A model generated the notes under the pieces. That model had not been told where the DNA came from and made no database searches. It saw only the letters and a program-made list of their open reading frames with translations. From assembly GCA_002315675.1 (NCBI GenBank), contig DCHP01000002.1, positions 1-27,392 on the forward strand: a stretch of DNA of 27,392 nt, written 5' to 3'. Both the position numbers and the translations under genes were made by a program. Every line of letters starts with the position of its first letter. The first letter of the stretch is position 1. The DNA is from Rikenellaceae bacterium UBA1749 (lineage in GTDB: Bacteria; Bacteroidota; Bacteroidia; Bacteroidales; Rikenellaceae). Of this stretch, positions 15,821 through 23,657 are shown in pieces.

Positions 15821-17551
15821 CTACCAGAAATATATATAAAAGGCTACAGTGATAGCAAGGATAATACAAGTATTGATTATATCCCATCTTCCCCATGATG
15901 CACGGGTCGCAGCTTTTTGTTCCTCGGAAGCCGTACCAAATACAAGACCAGAAATTTGTTCTTCATCTGGTCGCCTGGTAAACAGCGAAACTGTAATTGC
16001 AAACAATATACAGAACACAAAAAGCATGACGCAGAATGCATAGACATTCACTTCATTGAACAAATATGTAAAGATATTATGAGACTGAGGGTGTAGAATC
16101 ATTGTCAATAGTCGTGTACAGCCAAGTGCAATACCAACTATCAAAGTCCACATACCAGCCTTCGGAGATGTTTTTTTCCAGCAGACACCAAGTAGAAACA
16201 CAGATGCTATTGCAGGAGCAAGAAGTCCCTGAATACTTTGGATATAATCATACAAGCTCTTTCCCATTGCCTGGATAACAAATATCCAGAGAACACCCAA
16301 AATCACTACAATTACTGTAGCTATTCTACCAACAGTCACAAGTTTTCTTTCTGGAGTTTCAGGATGACGGCGTTTGTATATATCAATTGTATATAGCATT
16401 GAAGATGAATTATACAAGGAAGCAAGCGAACTCATAAGAGCTGCCAGAATACCACAAATCAAAACACCCTTAAGCCCTACGGGAAGAAGAGTATTAACCA
16501 GCATAGGGAATGCCAGATCAGGATTGGCAAGAACTCCGGTTGCTGCATCAGGAAGAAGTGCAACAGCAAGTTGTTTACCGATAATGGAATCCGGTTGCTT
16601 AGTCAAGGCAAATGCAATCATACCTGGAATCAGGAACAGGAATACAGGAAGAAGTTTAAGATATGCGCCGAAAATAGCTCCTCTTCTCGACTCTTTCTGA
16701 TTCTTACCTGATAACACTCTTTGAACTATAAACTGGTCAGTGCACCAATACCAGAAACCGATAATAGCTGAGCCAAACAAGGTTCCGTACCAAGGAAAGG
16801 CTGAATCCTGACCGCTTCTCATCAATGATGTCATATTGTCTCCAAGGTCATTGACAGGTTGCGATGCACATGTTGCCATCATTACATTCCATCCTCCAAG
16901 TTCCTGCAGGCCCAGGTACAGAATAACCAATGAACCTATGAGCAATATAGGTGTCTGAAGAACAGATGTCTTGAGTACGGACTCCATACCTCCAATAACA
17001 GTATAAATTGCAGTTATTACAACAAGAGCAAGTGCGGCCACCCAGAAATTAATTCCAAGTAAAGTCTCAAGTGCAAGGCCACCTGCAAGAACCGTAACGG
17101 ACACCTTTGTCAGTACATAGCTTGCCAGAGAAAGATATGTCAAAATTCCCCGGCTCTGGCGGTTATACCTTTTTTCAAGGAATTCAGGCATGGTATAAAC
17201 CATACTTCTTTCGTAGAAAGGAACAAAAGCCCATCCCAATATAAGAATTATCCACCCTTGCATTTCCCAGTGAGCCTGAGCCATACCTGATGTTGCACCG
17301 GCGCCGGCAAGACCAATCAGATGTTCAGATCCAATATTCGAGGCAAAAATAGATGCACCAATTGCAAGCCACGTTGCAGAGCGCCCGCTTAAGAAATAGT
17401 CTCCGGATGTTTCTTTTTTCTTTTTTACTACACTCCAGCATATCCAGACCATAGCAACAAAGAAAAGACCTATGATAATCCAGTCCCATGATGCAAGGGA
17501 AATTCGATTCAAGTCTTCGCTTGCAAGAAGAAGAGTGAAATTATTCAACAT
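15821..17551 (-). CDS. SSS-family sodium:sugar symporter, probable L-arabinose importer
   Basis: The product is about 576 residues with 13-14 hydrophobic segments, typical of the sodium:solute symporter family (SGLT/vSGLT). The conserved 'WLAIGASIFASNIGSEHLIG' segment and the following 'GMAQAHWEMQGWIILILGW' place it with sugar carriers. I chose the ATG at 17551 because the only longer start (17599) overlaps the -7 promoter box and would add a poor N-terminal extension. It is the first gene of the arabinose operon, and similar symporters stand beside araA/araD/araB in other Bacteroides. Arabinose specificity is inferred from context, not from the sequence. Confidence 0.9.
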   Translation of the reverse strand: MLNNFTLLLASEDLNRISLASWDWIIIGLFFVAMVWICWSVVKKKKETSGDYFLSGRSATWLAIGASIFASNIGSEHLIGLAGAGATSGMAQAHWEMQGWIILILGWAFVPFYERSMVYTMPEFLEKRYNRQSRGILTYLSLASYVLTKVSVTVLAGGLALETLLGINFWVAALALVVITAIYTVIGGMESVLKTSVLQTPILLIGSLVILYLGLQELGGWNVMMATCASQPVNDLGDNMTSLMRSGQDSAFPWYGTLFGSAIIGFWYWCTDQFIVQRVLSGKNQKESRRGAIFGAYLKLLPVFLFLIPGMIAFALTKQPDSIIGKQLAVALLPDAATGVLANPDLAFPMLVNTLLPVGLKGVLICGILAALMSSLASLYNSSSMLYTIDIYKRRHPETPERKLVTVGRIATVIVVILGVLWIFVIQAMGKSLYDYIQSIQGLLAPAIASVFLLGVCWKKTSPKAGMWTLIVGIALGCTRLLTMILHPQSHNIFTYLFNEVNVYAFCVMLFVFCILFAITVSLFTRRPDEEQISGLVFGTASEEQKAATRASWGRWDIINTCIILAITVAFYIYFW

Positions 17552-17596
17552 TTTCAGAATATTATAATAGTTAAAAATAGATATGTAATATACTAA

Positions 17597-17625
17597 CAAA
17601 AATAATTAAAAATACATTTTTTCAA
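17597..17625 (-). promoter_or_regulatory. Promoter of the arabinose operon
   Basis: On the minus strand TTG (17625-17623), 18 bases, then TATTTTTG (17604-17597) fits the Bacteroidetes -33/-7 arrangement. The -7 box lies 45 bases before the symporter ATG at 17551. I could not identify an AraR-type operator in the 119-base gap, which also shows no hairpin terminator for the preceding gene. Confidence 0.6.
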
Positions 17626-17670
17626 TCAATACTCCACACTATTTTGGTAATTCACCTAAAAAATCAGACG

Positions 17671-20478
17671 TTATTTCATAGTGGTTGCATTGTTGACCAG
17701 ATAGACAATTGAAACATATGGGACGCCAGAATTTGTCTGAAGGCCGATTTCACAGGTTCTGCTGTTTGAGTAGCCAATACTGACATTTGCATCTTCTACC
17801 TGTTTACGGAGTTTTCGAAGTGCATATTTATTCAGTTCTGGATTTGTGAATCCCTTATCACCTGCAAAACCGCAACAACCGACACCTTCCGGCACCAATA
17901 CATTAGAAGAGCACATTTTTGCAAGTTCAATAATTATCTGATCAAGTTTCATCAGCCTCATGGAACATGTTACATGAACAGCAACAGGTTCATCCTGTTG
18001 ATGCCACTGAAGACGATCCTTCAAAAATGTCCAGATAAACTCTGCAGGTTCATATAGTTTCATTGTCTTTATACACTTGCGCATTCTGTGAAGACATGGA
18101 CTCTGATCACATAAAATGGGATACTCACCATTATTACTTGCAAGAAGAAGTGCTTTTTCCATTTGACGGACTTTCCTCTCCGCAATATCAGGCATTCCCT
18201 TACTTTCCCAAATAGTACCACAACATAGCTCTTCCCTGTTCTCAGGGATAATGACTGTACATCCTGCCTTTTCAAGAAGATCAATTGTCTCATCAACAAG
18301 AGAACGTTCAACCGGTGTTCCCTTAGGAAGTCCCATTGTCTGGTTGATACAGCTAGGAATGTATACAACCTTAAAATCCCCATTCCCCCTCACAGACTCG
18401 CCATTATACCTATAGCCATGAGGCAATGACTTTGTCCATAAAGGAAATTTCAGAAAATGAAGCAACTTCCCGGATGCTGTCATAATTGTATCCCCCAATA
18501 AAGTATGGATACCCCCCGCAAGCGAAAGAACATTCCGTAGAGCAGACTCAACAGAAGCAAGATTGTCTGCAACTTTCTCAAACGACGATCTTGTAAATGA
18601 TGAAATTGTCTGACGTCTTATCTCATGGGTAAGATCGCCGACATTAATCCCAAGAGGACATGACATTGAACAAAGTCCATCACCAGCACATGTTTCCTCT
18701 CCTAAATAACGATAGGCTTTTGCAAGTGACAGGTAATTCTCACCGCACGTTTTCCTACGCTGAATCTCCCTGTTTATTACAATCCTCGTCCTAGATGACA
18801 ATGAGAAACCGCATGACAGACAGTTCACCTCACAGAAACCGCATTCAATGCATTTGTTTATCCTTTTGTACGCATCTAATGTCTGCTCATCCGCTCCGGA
18901 TACAGGACTGATAGTCGGAAGAAGCTTAAGGTTCTTTAGATGACATTTTGAATCATCATTAAAGATAACACCCGGATTCAGGATATTGCCAGGGTCAAAA
19001 ATATGTTTGACCCGTTTCATAATGTCATAGACCTGCTCACCCCATTCATACTTAACAAAAGGAGCCATATTTCTCCCTGTACCATGTTCTGCCTTCAGAG
19101 ATCCGTCATATTTTCCAACTACAAGTTTGACAACATCATCTATCATTTCCTCATATCGCTTAAGCTGATCTGCTGTTTCAAAGCTCTGATTTATGATAAA
19201 GTGAAAATTCCCGGCCAGAGCATGACCATAAATACACGAGTCCTTATATCCATGTTTTTCAAGCAGGTCCGACAAATCCATTGTTGCCTCAGGCAGATTC
19301 TCGATATGAAAAGCAACATCTTCAATGATACAGGTTGTTCCCTCTTCACGAAGCCCACCGACCGAAGGGAAAATACCCGAGCGGATTGCCCAGTATCTGG
19401 AATATTCCTTTGGATCAGTTGTAAATCTGACTGGAATGGCTGTTTCAAAAGAAGCAAGGCATTTGGTAAGGGACTTAATATTATCAGACAGTTCTTCCTC
19501 AGTCTCAGCATGGGTTTCTACAAGAATTGCAGTGTCACCTGTTTGGTCATTGACAGACAGGAGAGAGCGACGGTCAAGGAGTTCTGCAACCTGGACATTT
19601 TCCTTTTGCAGTGCAAGCACCGATTCTGCAGCTGTCTTTATATTGTTAAAATATATCATCGCACTCGCCCGGTATTTTGGGACAGGACGAGTTTTCATTT
19701 TAACTTCACTTAAAAATCCCAGTGTCCCTTCAGAACCAACCATAAGATGGGCAATGATATCATATGGATCATGGAATTCCACAAATGGATGAATATTGAG
19801 CCCTGTAACATTCTTGATGGAATATTTATACCTGATTCTTTCCGTCAGTTTGGAATCAGAGAGAATTTCATCCCTTATCTTTTCTATTGCAGCAACAAAT
19901 TCCGGATGAGAAACCGAGAACTTCTTCTTGCTATTTTCAGATCCGGTATCCAGAATGGTACCATCAGCAAGAACAATTCTAGCAGACAGCATTTCCTTGT
20001 CAGAATTTGCATGAGTTCCACAACTCATACCAGAGGCATTGTTTATGACAATACCCCCAACCATACAGCTGTTGATACTCGCCGGATCTGGTCCGAAATA
20101 ACGTCCATATGGTTTCAGTATGGCATTTACCCTCGAGCCTATAAGCCCAGGCTGAAGGGTGATTGATTTATCATCATCATTATATTCATACTTTTCCCAA
20201 TATTTTCCTGCAATAATCAGAATGGAATCAGTCAAAGACTGGCCTGACAATGCGGTTCCTGCAGCACGGAATGTTACAGGAAGTTTCAGCTCGCCTGCTA
20301 TTTTGAGAAGTTTAGAAATTTCTTCTTCATTTTCCGAACGGACAACCACCCTGGGTTGCATTCTATAACACCCAGCATCAGTTCCCCATCCTATCGTCCG
20401 TATTTCATCTGTGTAGATTCTATCTTTCTTTATAAACGAAGATATCCTTCTCACAAATGTTTCATACCCGTTTTTCAT
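17671..20478 (-). CDS. FAD-linked oxidase / Fe-S oxidoreductase fusion, D-lactate-dehydrogenase-like
   Basis: The product is 935 residues with two halves. Residues ~1-480 form a PCMH-type FAD domain (GlcD-like): 'FRAAGTALSGQSL' (70-82) is the FAD loop, with 'NNASGMSCG', 'GSEGTLGFLSEVKMKTRP' and 'KAEHGTGRNMAPFVKYEWG'. Residues ~530-935 are a GlpC/LutA-like module with two ferredoxin-type clusters (Cys543, 546, 549, 553; Cys597, 603, 607) and two CCG domains (Cys752-Cys753-Gly; Cys868-Cys869-Gly in 'GCCGFAGDKG'). This layout matches respiratory 2-hydroxyacid dehydrogenases of the D-lactate, glycolate or 2-hydroxyglutarate (YdiJ) type that pass electrons to quinone. D-lactate is my best guess for substrate. 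It stands alone between two promoters. Confidence 0.85.
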   Translation of the reverse strand: MKNGYETFVRRISSFIKKDRIYTDEIRTIGWGTDAGCYRMQPRVVVRSENEEEISKLLKIAGELKLPVTFRAAGTALSGQSLTDSILIIAGKYWEKYEYNDDDKSITLQPGLIGSRVNAILKPYGRYFGPDPASINSCMVGGIVINNASGMSCGTHANSDKEMLSARIVLADGTILDTGSENSKKKFSVSHPEFVAAIEKIRDEILSDSKLTERIRYKYSIKNVTGLNIHPFVEFHDPYDIIAHLMVGSEGTLGFLSEVKMKTRPVPKYRASAMIYFNNIKTAAESVLALQKENVQVAELLDRRSLLSVNDQTGDTAILVETHAETEEELSDNIKSLTKCLASFETAIPVRFTTDPKEYSRYWAIRSGIFPSVGGLREEGTTCIIEDVAFHIENLPEATMDLSDLLEKHGYKDSCIYGHALAGNFHFIINQSFETADQLKRYEEMIDDVVKLVVGKYDGSLKAEHGTGRNMAPFVKYEWGEQVYDIMKRVKHIFDPGNILNPGVIFNDDSKCHLKNLKLLPTISPVSGADEQTLDAYKRINKCIECGFCEVNCLSCGFSLSSRTRIVINREIQRRKTCGENYLSLAKAYRYLGEETCAGDGLCSMSCPLGINVGDLTHEIRRQTISSFTRSSFEKVADNLASVESALRNVLSLAGGIHTLLGDTIMTASGKLLHFLKFPLWTKSLPHGYRYNGESVRGNGDFKVVYIPSCINQTMGLPKGTPVERSLVDETIDLLEKAGCTVIIPENREELCCGTIWESKGMPDIAERKVRQMEKALLLASNNGEYPILCDQSPCLHRMRKCIKTMKLYEPAEFIWTFLKDRLQWHQQDEPVAVHVTCSMRLMKLDQIIIELAKMCSSNVLVPEGVGCCGFAGDKGFTNPELNKYALRKLRKQVEDANVSIGYSNSRTCEIGLQTNSGVPYVSIVYLVNNATTMK

Positions 20479-20534
20479 AAAGTTTCATAAGTTAAAGACT
20501 GAAAAGAGATATACACTTTCTGCATATCCCTTTA

Positions 20535-20563
20535 CAAATTTAATAGATTATCTCGTTATCCAA
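20535..20563 (-). promoter_or_regulatory. Promoter of the FAD/Fe-S dehydrogenase gene
   Basis: On the minus strand TTG (20563-20561), 18 bases, then TAAATTTG (20542-20535) matches the Bacteroidetes -33/-7 pattern with the same spacing as the arabinose promoter. The -7 box lies 56 bases upstream of the ATG at 20478. The remaining gap, 20564-20763, holds only AT-rich DNA before the second MITE-like element. Confidence 0.6.
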
Positions 20564-20762
20564 TAGATAATTAGTCCAAACATCGGATCAATTGTTATGC
20601 ACAGACGAACGGCTGTTTGTCATTGATGTGTAATGTGCAAAATAGTGATCATTAAAAATCCAGAACCTTTCCCGGTTTACAAGTAGAGTTTCTCCTAATT
20701 GGAAAAACCTAATATTTACAAATTAGTTCAACTTATTTGTTTCTTTCACTTAATTACCATTT

Positions 20763-20858
20763 ATGGGTCAACTTGAAATAGTCCAAATGCTGAGAAACAC
20801 CCCAATTACAGAGGTCTGTACTCGTGACAAAAACGGCAAAGCATACTTTTTCAAGTAG
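20763..20858 (+). CDS. Micro-ORF of 31 codons inside the MITE-like element, copy 2
   Basis: The ATG-to-TAG frame encodes MGQLEIVQMLRNTPITE (residues 1-17), then a Cys and a basic, aromatic tail ending YFFK. It matches the frame of copy 1 at about half of its residues and in exact length. As in copy 1, the start codon straddles the insertion junction. No promoter is apparent. The coincidence of frame in both copies is notable but two copies cannot prove translation. Confidence 0.3.
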   Translation: MGQLEIVQMLRNTPITEVCTRDKNGKAYFFK

Positions 20859-20863
20859 ACTCA
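20764..20863 (+). mobile_element. 100-bp MITE-like element, copy 2, with TTTA target duplication
   Basis: The left end TGGGTCAACTTGAAATAGT and the complement of the right end, TGAGTCTACTTGAAAAAGT, match at 16 of 19 positions. The 4-bp direct repeat TTTA abuts both ends (20760-20763 and 20864-20867). It is the same length and orientation as copy 1 at 10260-10359. It lies 22 bases after the stop codon of the ABC ATPase gene and upstream of the dehydrogenase promoter. It contains no transposase. Confidence 0.85.
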
Positions 20864-20885
20864 TTTATGTATATTAGGAATCTGA

Positions 20886-21977
20886 CTATTTCCGGATATG
20901 AATTGTCAATATTCTATCTTCTCCATGCTGATTTTCTGAGACCAGCTGGCTTGACCCCTTTATTATCTTCACTGAAATCTGGTCATTTCTTGGATTATCC
21001 AGTATCTCCTTTGTACAATTTCTCTGTATTATTTGAAGACTGAGATTGTAGTCCACCTCACTATACTCTATTACAATCTGAATTGGTCCGGTGAAAGGTA
21101 GGATATTAATCAACAACTCCTCAAGTATTAATTCCATTCTATACTCCTGTTGCCTGTCAATCACATATTTCTGACAGAAAACAGATATTTCCTGATGCAT
21201 TCCATATACATCATAATGTCTGTTATCAACATCAAACTGCAGAGACCTCAACCTGTTGACAAAGGACTGTGTCTGTGGTTTCTGGGGATGATAGAATATC
21301 TGTTCGGGAGTACCTTCTTCATATATATAGCCATCGCACATAAAGAATATCCGAGTACTGACATCATATGCGAACTTCATTTCATGAGTTACAATCGCCA
21401 TGGTCATGCCTTCCTTGGCAAGTTTCCTGATTACAGAGAGAACTTCACTGACCATAGTAGGGTCAAGAGCAGAAGTCGGTTCGTCAAATAGTATTATTTC
21501 CGGTTTCATGGAAAGACAACGCGCTATTGCGACACGTTGTTTCTGCCCTCCCGACAATTCTGATGGATAAGAATTAGCCTTACCTGAAACACCTACCATC
21601 TGAAGCAAACGAAGACCTTCCTTTTCTGCCTCATTTTTTGGCATACCAAGAAGTTTTATAGGTCCAATCATAACATTCTCAAGTACGGTTTTACATTCAA
21701 AAAGGTTAAAGTTCTGAAAAACCATTCCCATTTTGCGCCTCAATAATTTAAGGTTTGCTCTCTTATCAAGAATATTATGTCCATCAACTATTATTTCCCC
21801 AGAAGTTGCTGTCTCAAGATGGTTGATGCAACGAAGGAATGTGCTTTTCCCTGTTCCCGACGGCCCAATAATTGAAATAACTTCTCCCTTTGCTATTTCA
21901 CAACTTACATCCTTCAAGACCTCCACCATGGAACCATCCTGAATAAAGGATTTTGACAAGTGATTAACCGTAATCAT
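20886..21977 (-). CDS. Amino-acid ABC transporter ATP-binding protein (GlnQ-like) with extra C-terminal domain
   Basis: The product is 363 residues, about 120 longer than usual GlnQ/HisP ATPases. The ATPase part (1-245) is complete: Walker A 'GPSGTGKST' (38-46), Q-loop Gln88, signature 'LSGGQ' (141-145), Walker B 'IILFDEP' (161-167), and H-loop His198 in 'VTHEM'. Residues ~246-363 are an added domain. Its segment 'YRMELILEELLINIL' has the E-x3-N pattern (Glu287, Asn291) of the N-box in RsbW/SpoIIAB-like GHKL ATPases, and its end 'SVKIIKGSSQLV...RILTIHI' resembles the last helix and strand of that fold. The Asp-containing ATP motif is not evident. Its start overlaps the permease stop as ATGA, so the two are translated together. 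Confidence 0.9.
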   Translation of the reverse strand: MITVNHLSKSFIQDGSMVEVLKDVSCEIAKGEVISIIGPSGTGKSTFLRCINHLETATSGEIIVDGHNILDKRANLKLLRRKMGMVFQNFNLFECKTVLENVMIGPIKLLGMPKNEAEKEGLRLLQMVGVSGKANSYPSELSGGQKQRVAIARCLSMKPEIILFDEPTSALDPTMVSEVLSVIRKLAKEGMTMAIVTHEMKFAYDVSTRIFFMCDGYIYEEGTPEQIFYHPQKPQTQSFVNRLRSLQFDVDNRHYDVYGMHQEISVFCQKYVIDRQQEYRMELILEELLINILPFTGPIQIVIEYSEVDYNLSLQIIQRNCTKEILDNPRNDQISVKIIKGSSQLVSENQHGEDRILTIHIRK

Positions 21978-23503
21978 AGTTTAGAAGCAATTTTATCTAT
22001 TATTACTCCAAGCAGCCATGCCAGGACAAAGTAAATGATTGATATTACAATAAGAGGGAAAAATGCATCAAATGTTCTGGACCGAATCATATCGCTGACC
22101 TTTGTTAAATCCTGAATACCGATAAACCCGACAATTGACGTATTCTTTATAAGTGAGACAGCTTCCCCCTTAAAAACAGATGAGATATTTTTAACTGCTA
22201 TAGGAAGCACGAAGTTCATAAAATTACTTACTTTGGAGAAACCCATAGCCAGACCAGCTTCAAACTGGCCACGATCAACCGATTCGATACCAGATCTGAA
22301 CATTTCACTTACATATGCACCAAAATAGAATGAGAAGGCTATTATTGCAATCCATCTGGCAGGGAGTCCTGAGTCTGAAAAAATTATATAGAACATTATC
22401 ATCATGAATACAAGTATCGGGACACCCCTGATAATCCCAACAAAGATTCTGGCTATAGCTGACAACAAAAAGCCACGAGACATTCTCATAAAGCAAAGAA
22501 CTATCCCGATAAGCACACCTATAAAAATTGAAAAGAATGAGATAATGATAGTTTCATAAAGTCCGTCTACAATTAATTTCCACCTGTCTTCAGCTATGAT
22601 ATTATTCTCAAAACGAGACTTAACCCTCTGGATAAAGCCAAGTTCATTTTTCTTTTTCAAATTGCTGATTCTTGAAATAACGACACTGTTCGATGAGTAG
22701 TACGAATCGGAAAACAGGACCTGTTTCTGGCGTTCTTCGGTTATATACAGGAACGAACATATGGCATCCACCTTATTTGAGATAAGGGCTGGTATCATGC
22801 CTGAAAAATCATATGTCTGAAAAACTACAGGACGTCCTATGTAATTGGCAAAACGTCTGAGCATTTCCACTTCAAATCCGTCCCATTCTCCGTTTCTGAT
22901 AAACTCAAACGGATATGAAGACATAACCGCTATTTTCAAAGGGATTCCTTCTTTTTTCGTATCAATCCGGGGAATACTATCATCACATATTGAATCCACA
23001 GCCCACCTTCTTTTCATCTGATCAATTGTTCCATCTTTCTTGATTTCAGAAAGAAAAGTGTTGAACTGAGCACAAAGGCGCTCATTATCTTTATTAAAAG
23101 CCACCCCGACATCAAATGAAAGGTCAAGAACAAAACAGGATTTAAGATTCCTTTCTTTCAAATGCCCGCCAATCAAAAGTACCGAATCGATACTCATATA
23201 GTCCGACACTCCCTTTTCAACAGAAGCCAGCAGTTCAGGGACCGATCCAAGACGAAGATAATTGCAATTAGGGCACTTTTCTGAAAGATATAAATCCTGA
23301 ACAGACCCTATCAGTACTGAAAGAGATTCTCCATCCAGTTCCTCAAGAGATGATACATTTTTTATCACATCATTATCGTCACTTGCACAACCGATGCATG
23401 ACAACATGGCAAATAAACAAAATGTGAAAACAATTGACCTGCAAAAGGTCATCCACATCTCAGTCAGAAAATCAGTCAGAAAAACAGACTTGCCAAATCT
23501 CAT
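21974..23503 (-). CDS. Fused substrate-binding protein and permease of an amino-acid ABC importer (GlnPH-like)
   Basis: The product is 509 residues. A lipoprotein-like signal ends near Cys36/Cys39 ('AMLSCIGCAS'). Two periplasmic segments follow: 50-168 ('LEELDGESLSVLIGSVQD ... KKDGTIDQMKRRW') resembles lobe II plus the C-terminal helix of SBP_bac_3 proteins. Residues 188-279 ('LKIAVMSSYPFEFI', 'GFEVEMLRRFANYIG', 'FSGMIPALISNKVDAICS', 'ITEERQKQVLFSDSYY') resemble lobe I. The lobe order is therefore permuted. The permease (about 310-509) has the EAA loop 'FEAGLAMG' (414-421) and 'LP' at 433-434. It imports polar amino acids, possibly glutamine or glutamate, together with the overlapping ATPase gene. 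Alternative starts are ATGs at 23458 and 23452. No clear TAnnTTTG promoter lies in the 154-base gap upstream. Confidence 0.88.
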   Translation of the reverse strand: MRFGKSVFLTDFLTEMWMTFCRSIVFTFCLFAMLSCIGCASDDNDVIKNVSSLEELDGESLSVLIGSVQDLYLSEKCPNCNYLRLGSVPELLASVEKGVSDYMSIDSVLLIGGHLKERNLKSCFVLDLSFDVGVAFNKDNERLCAQFNTFLSEIKKDGTIDQMKRRWAVDSICDDSIPRIDTKKEGIPLKIAVMSSYPFEFIRNGEWDGFEVEMLRRFANYIGRPVVFQTYDFSGMIPALISNKVDAICSFLYITEERQKQVLFSDSYYSSNSVVISRISNLKKKNELGFIQRVKSRFENNIIAEDRWKLIVDGLYETIIISFFSIFIGVLIGIVLCFMRMSRGFLLSAIARIFVGIIRGVPILVFMMIMFYIIFSDSGLPARWIAIIAFSFYFGAYVSEMFRSGIESVDRGQFEAGLAMGFSKVSNFMNFVLPIAVKNISSVFKGEAVSLIKNTSIVGFIGIQDLTKVSDMIRSRTFDAFFPLIVISIIYFVLAWLLGVIIDKIASKL

Positions 23504-23657
23504 CTCTTTGAATTTTTCGTTAAAATTAAAAGATTATCCTAACATTTCAAACCTCTATTTATCCAAAATATGAAAGAACAAAAGAAAATCCAGACCTGAC
23601 TATTTCGAAAAATGAAGTTACGACAAGCTGTTAAAACTTTTCATCATCCATCTCATG

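Noticed and set aside
17552..17599. N-terminal extension of the SSS symporter (start at 17599)
   Set aside because: The extended start overlaps the -7 box and adds a stretch rich in Tyr, Ile and Asn that is unlike the family. The ATG at 17551 fits better.
19003..19713. 236-codon plus-strand frame opposite the dehydrogenase gene
   Set aside because: It is antisense to strongly conserved FAD-domain coding sequence and its translation has no recognisable pattern. The same applies to 19325-19792 and 19747-20166.
20680..20695. Third, partial copy of the element end (CAAGTAGAGTTTCT)
   Set aside because: Only CAAGTAGA and a few scattered bases match. There is no partner end or flanking duplication.
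20763..20858. Resemblance of the micro-ORF tail (VCTRDKNGKAYFFK) to the N-terminus of Bro-N/antirepressor domains
   Set aside because: The similarity is short, weaker in the other copy, and lies where the terminal repeat dictates part of the sequence. I could not separate it from chance.
23461..23484. Two 12-bp tandem units (CAGTCAGAAAAT/A) in the start of the SBP-permease gene
   Set aside because: Only two units, inside the uncertain N-terminal extension. This is real but too short to suggest phase variation.
23504..23657. Promoter for the ABC importer operon
   Set aside because: Near matches with one spacer base (TATTTTG) and GAGGTTTG occur, but none fits TAnnTTTG, so I did not annotate one.
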